A stretch of 64,000 nucleotides of DNA, taken from positions 41,593 to 105,592 of the forward strand of contig JBBQKG010000008.1 in NCBI GenBank assembly GCA_038326655.1. Direction: 5' to 3'. The number at the start of each line of letters is the position of its first letter. Positions within the stretch are counted from its first letter, which is position 1. The notes below the pieces were generated by a model. The model made no database searches. It had not been told where the DNA came from and worked only from the letters and a program-made list of their open reading frames with translations. This document shows positions 24,798 through 32,900 of the stretch, piece after piece. Made by a program: the position numbers and the translations under genes. The DNA comes from JBBQKG01 sp038326655 (GTDB lineage: Bacteria > Actinomycetota > Thermoleophilia > Solirubrobacterales > JBBDJG01).

Positions 24798-25292
24798 TCA
24801 GTCCCGCGGCCCGAGCGGCGGGCCGACGGTCACCTGGCCGTGGTCACGAAAGATCCGATCGAGCTCATCCGGTCCGGGGCGCGGCGCGTCGGGCGGAGGC
24901 AGCGTGGCCGCGCCGGCAGGCACTCCGCCGTCGCGGACCATGCGCTCGAGGCCGGCGGGCGTGCTGAGCACCAGTACGCGCGCCGTGTCGCTGTCCACCC
25001 TGAAGGTATGCGGCACCCCAATCGGGACAGCGGCCGTCGCGCCCGCCTCGACCTCGAAGCGCTGCTCGCCGGCCTGAACCGTCAGCCGCCCTTCGAGCAC
25101 GATGTAGCTCTCGTCCTGCGGATGGGTGTGAAGCGGTGGCGAGGCATTTCGGGGAAAGAGGAACTCGATCAGGGCAAACCGTCCCGCGACCGCCTCGCCA
25201 GGCACCCGGATCGTCGCCAGCGTTCCCACGAACCAGATCTGCTCGCCGTCTCCCGGGCCGGACCAGGTCGCCGCCGCGCGCTCGCCCTCCAT
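24798..25292 (-). CDS. Cupin-domain protein
   Basis: A 164-residue protein with a single cupin barrel (IRVPGEAVAGRFALIEFLFPRNASPPLHTHPQDESYIVLEGRL, then EVEAGATAAVPIGVPHTFRV). The metal ligands HTH and E (HTHPQDESYIVLEG) and the later His (GVPHTF) are all present, so a metal-dependent dioxygenase or isomerase role is possible. The ATG at 25292 is used because the fold begins there. It is divergent from the ArsR-AHSA1 fusion gene and shares a promoter gap of 70 bp. Confidence 0.82.
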   Translation of the reverse strand: MEGERAAATWSGPGDGEQIWFVGTLATIRVPGEAVAGRFALIEFLFPRNASPPLHTHPQDESYIVLEGRLTVQAGEQRFEVEAGATAAVPIGVPHTFRVDSDTARVLVLSTPAGLERMVRDGGVPAGAATLPPPDAPRPGPDELDRIFRDHGQVTVGPPLGPRD

Positions 25293-25326
25293 TGCCGGAG
25301 CGTATCCACACGCGGCAGCGGAGCAC

Positions 25327-25363
25327 TTGACACGTGACCAAACGGTCACATATCCTCTGGGAC
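25327..25363 (+). promoter_or_regulatory. Leaderless promoter with operator for ArsR-AHSA1 fusion
   Basis: TTGACA (25327-25332) and TATCCT (25351-25356) with an 18-bp spacer. GTGACC-AAAC-GGTCAC (25334-25349), a perfect 6-bp inverted repeat, fills the spacer. The -10 ends 7 bp before the ATG, so the message is probably leaderless and the ArsR part of the encoded protein is the likely repressor. Confidence 0.65.
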
Positions 25364-26140
25364 ATGGACGACGTGTTCAAGGCTCTCGCCGACCCGACGC
25401 GCCGCAGCCTGCTCGACGCGCTCTTCGAAGCAGACGGGCAGACCCTCAGCGCACTCGAGCAGCGATTGCCGTTGTCGCGCTTCGGCGTGATGAAGCATTT
25501 GAGGCTGCTCGAGGAGGCAGGCCTCATCACCACGCAGCGGCGCGGCCGGGAGAAGCTGCACTTCCTGAACCCCGTCCCGATCAGGCTCGTCCACGACCGG
25601 TGGGTGAGCAAGTACGCCGCGCCTTGGGCGGCAGCGCTCAGCGGGCTAAAAAGACAGATCGAGGAGGAAACGATGGAGAAGGTGTTCGAGATCTACATCA
25701 AGACGACCCCGGAGCGCCTCTGGGAGGCGATCACCGATCCCGACATGAGGAGCAAGTACAACTTCGGCGCGCGGGTCAGCTCGGACTGGACCCCCGGCTC
25801 GCGCTACGAGATGGGCCACTCCGCCGCCAACGGGCTCTTGGGGGAAGGCGAGAACCTCGAGGTCGACCCGCCGCGGCGGCTGGTCCAGAGCATGGTGGCG
25901 CTCTGGAGCGACGACGTCAAGAACGAGGGAACATCGCGGGTCACCTGGGAAATCGAGCCGGTCGGCGACTCCTGCCGCCTGACCGTGACCCACGACGAGC
26001 TTCGCGAGGGCGCGAACGCCGAGCTCTACGGCGGCTGGCCGATGATCCTGTCCGGCCTCAAGACGCTGCTGGAAACCGGCGAGTCGCTCACTACTCCCGG
26101 CTCGCTGCGCTACGCTGACGCGTCGAAATCGGCTGCTTGA
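25364..26140 (+). CDS. ArsR-type HTH fused to AHSA1/SRPBCC domain
   Basis: A 258-residue two-domain protein. Residues 1-100 form an ArsR/SmtB winged helix (MDDVFKALADPTRRSLLDAL, then RFGVMKHLRLLEEAGLI). A short hinge (GLKRQIEEETMEKV) leads to an AHSA1/START-like ligand-binding domain (110-250, TTPERLWEAITDP through PGSRYEMGHSAANG). Usually these two are separate adjacent genes. Here the ORF runs straight through, so the ligand sensor and the DNA-binding part are one chain. No metal motif is seen in the HTH, so the signal is probably organic. Its promoter has a matching operator. Confidence 0.88.
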   Translation: MDDVFKALADPTRRSLLDALFEADGQTLSALEQRLPLSRFGVMKHLRLLEEAGLITTQRRGREKLHFLNPVPIRLVHDRWVSKYAAPWAAALSGLKRQIEEETMEKVFEIYIKTTPERLWEAITDPDMRSKYNFGARVSSDWTPGSRYEMGHSAANGLLGEGENLEVDPPRRLVQSMVALWSDDVKNEGTSRVTWEIEPVGDSCRLTVTHDELREGANAELYGGWPMILSGLKTLLETGESLTTPGSLRYADASKSAA

Positions 26141-26230
26141 GCTCCTGACGGACCCGATCGAGGCGCCGCAGCATCTCGGCAGCGGCGCCTAGCTCAACGC
26201 ACCCAGGGCTTCGAGGGCCTTCGTGATGGC

Positions 26231-26872
26231 TCACTTCACGACGCGGTAGGTGAGGTGGGTGACGCCGGGGGCCCCGACCGCGCGGGTGCACTCGAGCGCG
26301 ATCTCGGCGCCCCCGAGGTTGTCGAACAGACGAGCGCCGTCTCCCAGGAGGACGGGGGCGACATGGATCTGCATCTGGTCGATCAGCCCTGCCTTCAAAT
26401 ACTGCTGCGCGATGTTCGCGCCGCCGCTCAAGCCGACGTCCTTGCCGCCGGCCGCTTCCTTGGCCTGCTCCAGGGCGGACTCGATCCCGTCGGTCACGAA
26501 CGTGAAGGTCGTGCCTCCCTCCTTCGCGACCGGCTCTCGGGCGTGGTGGGTGACGATGAAGACCGGCACGTGAAAAGGCGGGTCGTCTCCCCACCAGCCG
26601 TCCCAGGGGTCATCTCCCCATGGGCCCCTGCCGCCGAACATGTTCCTGCCCATCACAACCGCTCCGAGGTTCTCGAGGGATTCCTCGACAACCTTGGTGG
26701 AGGCGTTGACTTCACCACCCTCCTGGCCGTGGGGCGCGCGCCAAGCCGCAAGCTCGAAGGCCCACTGGTGGAGCTGCATGCCGCCCTCGCCCAGCGGGTC
26801 CTCCTCGCTCTGGTTCGGCCCGGCAACGAAGCCGTCCAGTGACATCGAAATGTCGAGTCTCAGTCTTGGCAC
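26231..26872 (-). CDS. Dihydrofolate reductase/RibD C-terminal family protein
   Basis: A 213-residue protein of the RibD_C/DHFR-like fold: RLRLDISMSLDGFVAGPNQSE, then VVMGRNMFGGRGPWGDDPWDGWWG, FIVTHHAREPV, and SGGANIAQQYLKAGLIDQM, ending in LTYRV. Members reduce pyrimidine intermediates, or in actinobacteria often confer resistance or act as orphan reductases with NADPH. No folate genes are nearby. The orphan type is likely. Confidence 0.85.
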   Translation of the reverse strand: MPRLRLDISMSLDGFVAGPNQSEEDPLGEGGMQLHQWAFELAAWRAPHGQEGGEVNASTKVVEESLENLGAVVMGRNMFGGRGPWGDDPWDGWWGDDPPFHVPVFIVTHHAREPVAKEGGTTFTFVTDGIESALEQAKEAAGGKDVGLSGGANIAQQYLKAGLIDQMQIHVAPVLLGDGARLFDNLGGAEIALECTRAVGAPGVTHLTYRVVK

Positions 26873-26936
26873 GGCGCCTCCCTGGTGGTCGTTTCCATGA
26901 ATCAGACCGCTCGCCTCAGGCCTCGTCGCCGGCCTG

Positions 26937-27341
26937 TCAGGTCGCCCCGTCGGCCGCGCTGTGCAGCGCCGCGATGTCGAGCTTGCGCATCCCGAGCATC
27001 GCCTGCATCGCGCGCTCGGCCCGCTCCGGATCCGGATCGGCGAACAGCTCTTCCATTCCGGCCGGTACCACCTGCCAGGACAGGCCGTACCTGCCCTTGA
27101 GCCAGCCGCACGGCCCTTCCTCCCCGCCCGCGGACAGCCGCTCCCAGTAGTAGTCGACCTCGCCCTGGATCTCGCAGTTGATCTGGAAGGAGACGGCCTC
27201 GTCGAACGCGAACTGGGGGCCGCCGTTGATCGCGACGAGCCGCTGACCGTCCAACTCGAACTCCACGGTCATCACCATGCCGGCCGGTCGCGGCCCGGCC
27301 TCGGTGTCGAACCACAGGTTCGGCGTGATCTTCTGTCGCAT
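26937..27341 (-). CDS. PhnB-like VOC protein with internal deletion
   Basis: A 134-residue PhnB/3-demethylubiquinone-methyltransferase-like VOC protein. It begins TPNLWFDTEA and then jumps to PAGMVMTVEFELDGQRLVAINGGPQFAFDEAVSFQINCE, which is normal for this family. The family normally has about 25-30 residues (FYxSxFPxSRI region) between those parts, and they are missing here without loss of frame. The rest (GPCGWLKGRYGLSWQVVP, then AMLGMRKLDI) is complete. The fold may be damaged. The start at 27341 gives the family start; another ATG lies six codons upstream. Confidence 0.75.
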   Translation of the reverse strand: MRQKITPNLWFDTEAGPRPAGMVMTVEFELDGQRLVAINGGPQFAFDEAVSFQINCEIQGEVDYYWERLSAGGEEGPCGWLKGRYGLSWQVVPAGMEELFADPDPERAERAMQAMLGMRKLDIAALHSAADGAT

Positions 27342-27506
27342 GACGTTGCGGCCTCTCATTACGGCGGGACAGGTTCCCGCGGGTGAAGAGTTGGTCGTAC
27401 GCGCTACTTCACGGTCACTTCATTCGCCCGCCGCAAGCTTCGTCGCGATCATGTCAACCAATAAAGGAGGAAAACAATGAGTGGCTGAGCCCAGGTCGAC
27501 GACGGC

Positions 27507-28475
27507 CTACGGCGTCATCACGACGCGACCGAAGGCCTTGCGGCTTTCGATGTATGTGTGCGCAGCGGCAGCCTCGGCGAGCGGGAACGTCCTGTCGATC
27601 TCGACGCGCACGTCGCCCGCCACGACCCGCTCGAATAAGTCAGCGATCATCGCGTGGACACGGGGATACTCGGTCAGCAGCGCCCCGCCGAGGAAGACAC
27701 CGCGCAGCGTGTTGTTCTGCGTCCACAGATCCCTCGCCTCGACGCTGGAGCCGGCTCGGCCCGCCACCCCCACGCTCACGAGCGTCCCGTGATAGGCGAG
27801 CGCGCCGATGCTGTCGACCAGGTTCTGGCCGCCGACCGAATCGAGGATCACGTCAACGCCGCGACCGTCGGTCAGCTCACGCGTTCGTTCTACGAAGCTC
27901 TCGCTGGCGTAGTTGATGCCGTGGTCGAGCCCGAACTCACGCAGGCGCTCGAGCTTCCCGTCGTCGGACGCGGTCGAGATCACGGTCGCACCCGCCTGCT
28001 TGGCGAGCTGGATCGCGGCCATCCCGACGCCGCCCGCTCCCGCGTGGATCAGGACTGTCTGCCCAGCCTCGAGATTTCCGGCCGTGAACAGGCACTCTTG
28101 GGCGGTCCCGAGCGCGACCGGGACGCACGCGGCGGGAGCGGCGTCCAACCCGGCGGGGATCGGCCACGTGGACATCGCCGGAGTGACCCGTTTAGAGGCG
28201 TGCGAGCCCGCAGTGTTGAGGGTCACCAGGCGGTCGCCGACAGCGCGGTCCTCGACGCCGGCGCCGACCTCGACGACAGTGCCCGCGGCAAGGTATCCCA
28301 CGATGTGGGGAACGGCCGGCGGCGGCGACCCGGCGCGGGACAGCAAGTCCCCGCCCTCGATGCTGATCGCCTCGACGTCGATCAGCAAGCAGCCGTTTGG
28401 GCATTCGGGATCGGGTACGTCCTCGTACCGCAGAACGTCCGGGCCGCCGTTCTCGTAGATCGCCGCCGCCTTCAT
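27507..28475 (-). CDS. Quinone oxidoreductase-like MDR (zinc-free)
   Basis: A 322-residue NADPH-dependent MDR enzyme. It opens MKAAAIYENGGPDVLRYEDV, a standard quinone-reductase start. The cofactor site is VLIHAGAGGVGMAAIQLAKQAGA, and a VDVILDSVGG strand follows. No zinc ligands of the ADH kind are present, so it belongs to the zinc-free quinone oxidoreductase/enoyl reductase group. It reduces a quinone or an activated alkene. It is divergent from the FAD-dependent gene at 28557. Confidence 0.88.
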   Translation of the reverse strand: MKAAAIYENGGPDVLRYEDVPDPECPNGCLLIDVEAISIEGGDLLSRAGSPPPAVPHIVGYLAAGTVVEVGAGVEDRAVGDRLVTLNTAGSHASKRVTPAMSTWPIPAGLDAAPAACVPVALGTAQECLFTAGNLEAGQTVLIHAGAGGVGMAAIQLAKQAGATVISTASDDGKLERLREFGLDHGINYASESFVERTRELTDGRGVDVILDSVGGQNLVDSIGALAYHGTLVSVGVAGRAGSSVEARDLWTQNNTLRGVFLGGALLTEYPRVHAMIADLFERVVAGDVRVEIDRTFPLAEAAAAHTYIESRKAFGRVVMTP

Positions 28476-28556
28476 GGGGCACGACTCTATTCGAGGGCCA
28501 GACTTTCGCTCAGGATCGTGCAAGGCTAGTGTCGATGGGAGCGAGAGGAGGCGGTC

Positions 28557-30002
28557 GTGGAGCAGGCAGATGTCGTTGTCGTCGGGGGGCGCCTCGCCGG
28601 ATGTGCGGTGGCGGCGCCGCTTGCCCGCGCGGGCCGCAAGGTGGTCGTGCTGGACAAGATGAGCTTCCCGTCGGATCAGCTCTCCACCCATGTGCTCACA
28701 CCCGGCGGCACCAGCGAGCTCGCAAAGCTCGGCGCGCTTCCGCGAATCCTGGCCCTGAACCCGTCGAAGATCCGGTGGGTCACAATCGTGGCCGAGGGCA
28801 TCGTGTGCACCGAGCGCCTGCGCCCGGCGCCCGACGGAACCGACTTCGGGCTCTGCGTACCTCGCGACCTGCAGGACATATGCCTCGTCGAAGCCGCCCG
28901 CGAGCAGGGCGCCGAGGTCCGCGAGCGCTGCACGGTCTCGTCGCTGCACTGGCGCACCGGCCGCGTGGCGGGCGTTCGCTACACCGACGAACACGGAGTC
29001 GAGCGCGACATCTCCGCCACGCTTGTCGTAGGGGCCGACGGCCGCCGCTCGAGCGTCGCCGCGGAGGTCGGCGCCTGGAGCCCCTATCGGGTCTCGCGCA
29101 ACGGCCGCGGCCTGGTCTTCCGCTACCTCGACGATCCCCAGGCGGGGACCCGCGCGGCGGAGACGTATATCCAGTGGCGCGAGGGAGACTCGTTCGCATT
29201 CGCCTTCCCGACTGCTCCCGAGGGCAGGCTGCTGATCCTTCTCATGGGCCATCGCGACGAGGTCGCCGACGCGCGCAAGGATCCCGAGGGCCACTGGCAG
29301 CGCAAGCTCCACGAGCACCGCGGCCTCGCCCAGCGGATCGACGGCCTGGACAAGAGCACCTGCACGAAACTGCGGTCGACGGGCGAGACGCCGGCCTTCT
29401 TCCGTGCCTCGTCCGGGCCGGGCTGGGCGCTGGCCGGCGACGCCGGGCACTTCAAGGACCCCGTGACCGGACAGGGCATGCGCGATGCGTTGTGGATGGG
29501 ACGCACGCTCGCCGAGCACGTGCTGCCGGTGCTTGACGACCCGGCCGCGATCGACGGAGCGACGCGCATCTGGGAGGCCGAGCGCGACCGCGACTGCTTG
29601 CACGCCTACCACTCCGCCAACCTCGACACACGGGTGGAGCGACAGTCCCCGGCCCTCTGCGAGCTTGTGCGTGACGCCGGGCGGACCACGGAGCCCGACC
29701 TCAGCGATCTTTTCGGCCGTGCGCGCACGTTTTACGAGATTGCCCCGCTGCCACGCCTGACCCGCGCCCTTGTCGCCGCCCTTTGGCGCGGCGAGCGGCC
29801 GCGCAGGGAGACGCTGAGGTACGCCGTCCGCGACATCCGTACCGACCTCGAGATGCGGCGGGAGCGCTCCGCTGATCGCTTCCGGGCCACCCGCACGGTC
29901 ACGGGCTCGGACCATCCGGGTGCCGTGTGGCCGCCACCACCCCCCGGCGTCAGAGCCGCACCCGCCGCGACTCCCGCCGTCCATCAGGAGGCACCGGCAT
30001 GA
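28557..30002 (+). CDS. FAD-dependent monooxygenase/geranylgeranyl-reductase-like protein
   Basis: A 481-residue flavoprotein. The FAD site has VVVGGRLAGCAVA (a GGRLAG variant of GxGxxG), GADGRRSSVA, and the second motif WALAGDAGHFKDPVTGQGM. The middle part holds the substrate region. It is related to PHBH-type hydroxylases and halogenases. The C-terminal 60 residues are Pro- and Arg-rich and unlike the family, so they may be a flexible tail. It starts at GTG. The stop overlaps the ATG of the nitrilase-fold gene (ATGA), so the two are coupled. Confidence 0.85.
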   Translation: MEQADVVVVGGRLAGCAVAAPLARAGRKVVVLDKMSFPSDQLSTHVLTPGGTSELAKLGALPRILALNPSKIRWVTIVAEGIVCTERLRPAPDGTDFGLCVPRDLQDICLVEAAREQGAEVRERCTVSSLHWRTGRVAGVRYTDEHGVERDISATLVVGADGRRSSVAAEVGAWSPYRVSRNGRGLVFRYLDDPQAGTRAAETYIQWREGDSFAFAFPTAPEGRLLILLMGHRDEVADARKDPEGHWQRKLHEHRGLAQRIDGLDKSTCTKLRSTGETPAFFRASSGPGWALAGDAGHFKDPVTGQGMRDALWMGRTLAEHVLPVLDDPAAIDGATRIWEAERDRDCLHAYHSANLDTRVERQSPALCELVRDAGRTTEPDLSDLFGRARTFYEIAPLPRLTRALVAALWRGERPRRETLRYAVRDIRTDLEMRRERSADRFRATRTVTGSDHPGAVWPPPPPGVRAAPAATPAVHQEAPA

Positions 30003-31030
30003 CCCGCATCGCCGTCGTCCAGCCCGCCCTCGCCCTGGGAGAGGTCGAGGCCAACCTGATCCGCATCGAGGACCTCATCCGCGACGCCCATCGGGAGCAC
30101 AACGCTGAAGTTGTGCTCGTCCCCGAGGCCTGCACGTCGCCGAACGTGTACGCCAAGGTCCTGCTCGGCACCGCGCGGCCGATCGACGGCCAGCCCTTCC
30201 AGCTCTTGACGCGCCTGGCACGCGAGCTCGATTGCGTGATCGGCGGCGGCTTCGTCGCGGTGCGCGGCAAGCACACCTACGGCACCTACGTCCTCGCCGA
30301 GCCCAACGGCGCGGTACACCTCCACGACAAGGACATCCCAACCGCTTGGGAGCGGAACTACTACAAGGGCGGGGACGACGACGGCGTCGTGCGATGCGAG
30401 ACGCTCGGCACCAGCGTCGGTCTGATGTCCGGATGGGAATGGGCCCGCAACCGCACGTCCGGCCGCGTGCGTGCCGGCGGCGCGCAGCTTGTGTTGGGCG
30501 GCATGTGCTGGCCGTCGATGCCGACCAACTGGCCCGGTCCGCTGCGGTGGCTGACCAAGCGAGAGCACGGAATCTGGCGTAGGCAGGCGCGTGCGCTGCC
30601 CGGCCAGGTCGCACGGCTGACGGGCGTGCCCGTTGCGCACGCCTCGCACGTGGGCCCGATCACGGGAGAGACGCCGATGGGCCCGGGCATCCCGTGGCCG
30701 ACCGAGATGATCGGCGAGTCGCAGATCTGCGACCGCGACGGCACGATCCTGGCTCGCATGACGCTCGAGGACGGCGAGGGCCACGTAGGTGCCGACGTGC
30801 AGATCAGCCCGCCGGCACCCTTGGAACCGATCGGCGAACGCTTTTGGATTCCGAAGTTCACGATCGTCACGCATGCGGCGTGGCACGGGATGAACGCCCA
30901 TGGAGCGCTCAACTACAGGCTGCGTCACGCCCGCAAGGGCTTTGAGTGGCAGCGCTGGCCGGCTGGCGATCTACCGGACGAGATCGGACCCCGGAGCGCG
31001 GCGGATGTGCCGCACGCGACGACAAGCTGA
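29999..31030 (+). CDS. Nitrilase-fold (C-N hydrolase superfamily) protein, catalytic Cys absent
   Basis: A 343-residue protein of the carbon-nitrogen hydrolase superfamily. The catalytic Glu43 (VPEACTS) and Lys111 (HLHDKDIPT) are in place. At the nucleophile position, where the family has a Cys before W/Y-E/D, this protein reads GLMSGWEW, with Ser144 and Gly145 and no Cys. A Cys occurs later (LGGMCWPS), but it lies in a different part. It may be inactive or use another chemistry. It starts with ATG 29999 behind AGGAGG and overlaps the FAD gene stop. Confidence 0.82.
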   Translation: MTRIAVVQPALALGEVEANLIRIEDLIRDAHREHNAEVVLVPEACTSPNVYAKVLLGTARPIDGQPFQLLTRLARELDCVIGGGFVAVRGKHTYGTYVLAEPNGAVHLHDKDIPTAWERNYYKGGDDDGVVRCETLGTSVGLMSGWEWARNRTSGRVRAGGAQLVLGGMCWPSMPTNWPGPLRWLTKREHGIWRRQARALPGQVARLTGVPVAHASHVGPITGETPMGPGIPWPTEMIGESQICDRDGTILARMTLEDGEGHVGADVQISPPAPLEPIGERFWIPKFTIVTHAAWHGMNAHGALNYRLRHARKGFEWQRWPAGDLPDEIGPRSAADVPHATTS

Positions 31031-31086
31031 CGGCTCGATATCTACGGGCATCGGGACGGAACTATCTGGCGCTGCAAGCGAAAAAG

Positions 31087-31450
31087 TGGAGACGGCGGGA
31101 ATCGAACCCGCGTCCGCGATCGCGTTGGAGAGGGCGTCTACAAGCTTAGTCGGCGCTTGAATCTCGCCTTCCGGCGTCCGCACCGACGGGCACGTCCGGA
31201 AGGCCAGCTCCCTTGATGTCCCCTAAGCGGCGGGAGCGACCCGCTTCGGGCTAGCCCGTTTCTGAAGCCGGTGCCCCTCCCCACGGGCCGAGGGAGGACC
31301 GACTCCTCACTGCCTACCGATTAGGCAGCAGCGAGGGCGTACTCGTGAGAGTCCGCATCTGTATGTTTCCCGGTTTTTTTACGAGGCCAACCGGGGACCT
31401 CGGCTTGCGGCTGTCTCCACGGACCGATCACGTCGAAACCAATCGTCCCC
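31087..31450 (-). ncRNA. ssrA: Transfer-messenger RNA (tmRNA)
   Basis: About 364 nt. The 5' end GGGGACGATTGGTTTCGACG (31450 downward) is the typical tmRNA start and pairs with the 3' end GTCTCC (to 31087) to form the acceptor stem. The T-arm GGGTTCGATTCCC is present near the 3' end, and CCA is not encoded. The tag frame begins with GCG at 31356 and reads ADSHEYALAAA then TAA (31321-31323), with the hydrophobic AA end used by ClpXP/Lon-type proteases. A run of five T follows the 3' end (31085-31081) and serves as terminator. It works with SmpB (32418-32900) in ribosome rescue. Confidence 0.96.
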
Positions 31451-31548
31451 GTGTGCTGTCTCAATTCTAGCCACGGCCCGCCGGAGGCCCGTCCAGAAGG
31501 GCAGGCAAAAGAGGTTTCCGCGGCTAACCTCGTATAGAGACGCTGAAC

Positions 31549-32394
31549 ATGGAATCGAGCCAGCACACCGCCCCGCACCCGCTCCCCGAGGGCCCGATCC
31601 ATCCCGGCGGCGGTCGGCGGATCGACTGGCGGCGCTACTTCGCGCCCGTGGGCGCGGTGCTGCTCGCGATCGCCAAGCTCGGCGCGAAGGCGAAGGCGCT
31701 GATCTTCCTGCTGCCGAAGCTGAAGCTTTTCACGACCGCCGGCACGATGCTCGTCTCCGTCGGCGCCTATTCCCTGATCTGGGGCTGGCGGTTCGCGGCG
31801 GGGTTCGTGCTGTTGCTGCTGGTGCACGAGATGGGCCACGTGATCCAGCTGCGGCGCGAAGGCGTCAAGGCATCGGCACCGATGTTCATCCCGTTCCTCG
31901 GCGCAGTGATCGCCGCTCGGTCATTTGGCGGCAACGCGCTCGCGGAGGCACGCGTGGGCCTTGCCGGCCCGGTGCTAGGCAGCCTCGGCGCCGCGGCAGT
32001 CGCTGCGCTCGCGTTCGCGACCGGCAGCGACCTGCTGCGCGCGCTCGCCTTCACCGGCTTCCTCCTGAACCTCTTCAACCTCCTCCCCGTGGTACCGCTC
32101 GACGGCGGCCGAGCGATGGCGGCGCTGTCGCCCTGGATGTGGATCGTGGGCTTCGCGGGGCTCGTGGCACTGACGGTGCTCCTGCCGAACCCGATCATGG
32201 TCCTGATCCTGCTGTTCGCGGGCCTCGAGACCTGGCGGCGGTGGCAGGTGCGCAAGTCGCCGGAGCAGCAGGCCTACTACCGCGTCTCCCCGCACGCGCG
32301 CATCCTCGTCGCGGCCACCTACCTGGTGATGATCGGCCTGCTCGCGCTGGGAATGACGGCCACGCATCTGCCGCGGACCTTCGGCGACGCGTAG
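31549..32394 (+). CDS. Site-2 protease-type (M50) membrane metalloprotease
   Basis: A 281-residue multi-pass membrane protein. The active site HExxH is H93-E94-x-x-H97 in a membrane segment (LLVHEMGHVIQ). The second zinc ligand motif NxxPxxPxDG is at NLLPVVPLDGG (Asp185). There is no PDZ domain, so it belongs to the small M50 group rather than RseP. It would cut a transmembrane segment of a regulatory or lipid-type substrate. It lies between tmRNA and smpB on the opposite strand from both. Confidence 0.88.
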   Translation: MESSQHTAPHPLPEGPIHPGGGRRIDWRRYFAPVGAVLLAIAKLGAKAKALIFLLPKLKLFTTAGTMLVSVGAYSLIWGWRFAAGFVLLLLVHEMGHVIQLRREGVKASAPMFIPFLGAVIAARSFGGNALAEARVGLAGPVLGSLGAAAVAALAFATGSDLLRALAFTGFLLNLFNLLPVVPLDGGRAMAALSPWMWIVGFAGLVALTVLLPNPIMVLILLFAGLETWRRWQVRKSPEQQAYYRVSPHARILVAATYLVMIGLLALGMTATHLPRTFGDA

Positions 32395-32417
32395 CCGTTC
32401 CAGCACGAACGTCCAGC

Positions 32418-32900
32418 TCAGCGGCTGCGGTGCCGCAGCGCCCGCTCCATTTCGCGCTTCTGCTCGCGCTCACGGATCGACTCGCGCTTGTCACGCAGAT
32501 CCTTGCCGCGCGCGAGCGCAAGCTCGACCTTCGCGCGCGGACCTGAGAAGTAGATCCGCGTCGGCACGAGCGTCAGGCCGCGCTCCTGGGTCTTGCCGAT
32601 CAGCCGCTCGATCTCGTTCCTGTGCATCAGCAGCTTACGCGGCCGCTCGGGGTCGTGGCCGTCGCCCGCGGCCGGCCCGTAGGGGGCGATGTGCATGTTG
32701 TGGAGCCACACCTCGCCGTCGCGCACGAGCGCATATGCGTCCTTGAGGTTGGCCTGGCCGTCGCGGAGCGACTTCACCTCGGAGCCCTCGAGGGCGATCC
32801 CCGTCTCCCAGGTCTCGAGCAGGTCGTAACGGAACCGGGCCTGCCGGTTGGTGGCGATGTCGGGACCGCCCGGCTTGCGCCCTTTCGATCGCTTGCTCAT
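32418..32900 (-). CDS. smpB: SsrA-binding protein SmpB
   Basis: A 160-residue tmRNA-binding protein. The core has ATNRQARFRYDLLETWETGIALEGSEVKSLRDGQANLKDAYA (cited in parts), then DGEVWLHNMHIAPY, LLMHRNEI and the basic tail RKxxDKRESIREREQKREMERALR. The tail sits in the mRNA channel on the stalled ribosome. It is needed for tmRNA entry. The start overlaps the stop of the RNase R gene by 4 bp, and the tmRNA gene follows about 1 kb downstream beyond the opposite-strand protease gene. Confidence 0.96.
   Translation of the reverse strand: MSKRSKGRKPGGPDIATNRQARFRYDLLETWETGIALEGSEVKSLRDGQANLKDAYALVRDGEVWLHNMHIAPYGPAAGDGHDPERPRKLLMHRNEIERLIGKTQERGLTLVPTRIYFSGPRAKVELALARGKDLRDKRESIREREQKREMERALRHRSR

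Noticed and set aside
26141..26230. Minus-strand coding fragment (AEMLRRLDRVRQEL-like)
   Set aside because: Sensible-looking helix, but too short, overlapping the end of the ArsR-AHSA1 gene and without its own start or homologue I can name.
28476..29984. N-terminal extension of the MDR gene through the FAD gene region
   Set aside because: The MDR family begins at MKAAAIYENGG (28475); the upstream extension lies antisense to the FAD enzyme.
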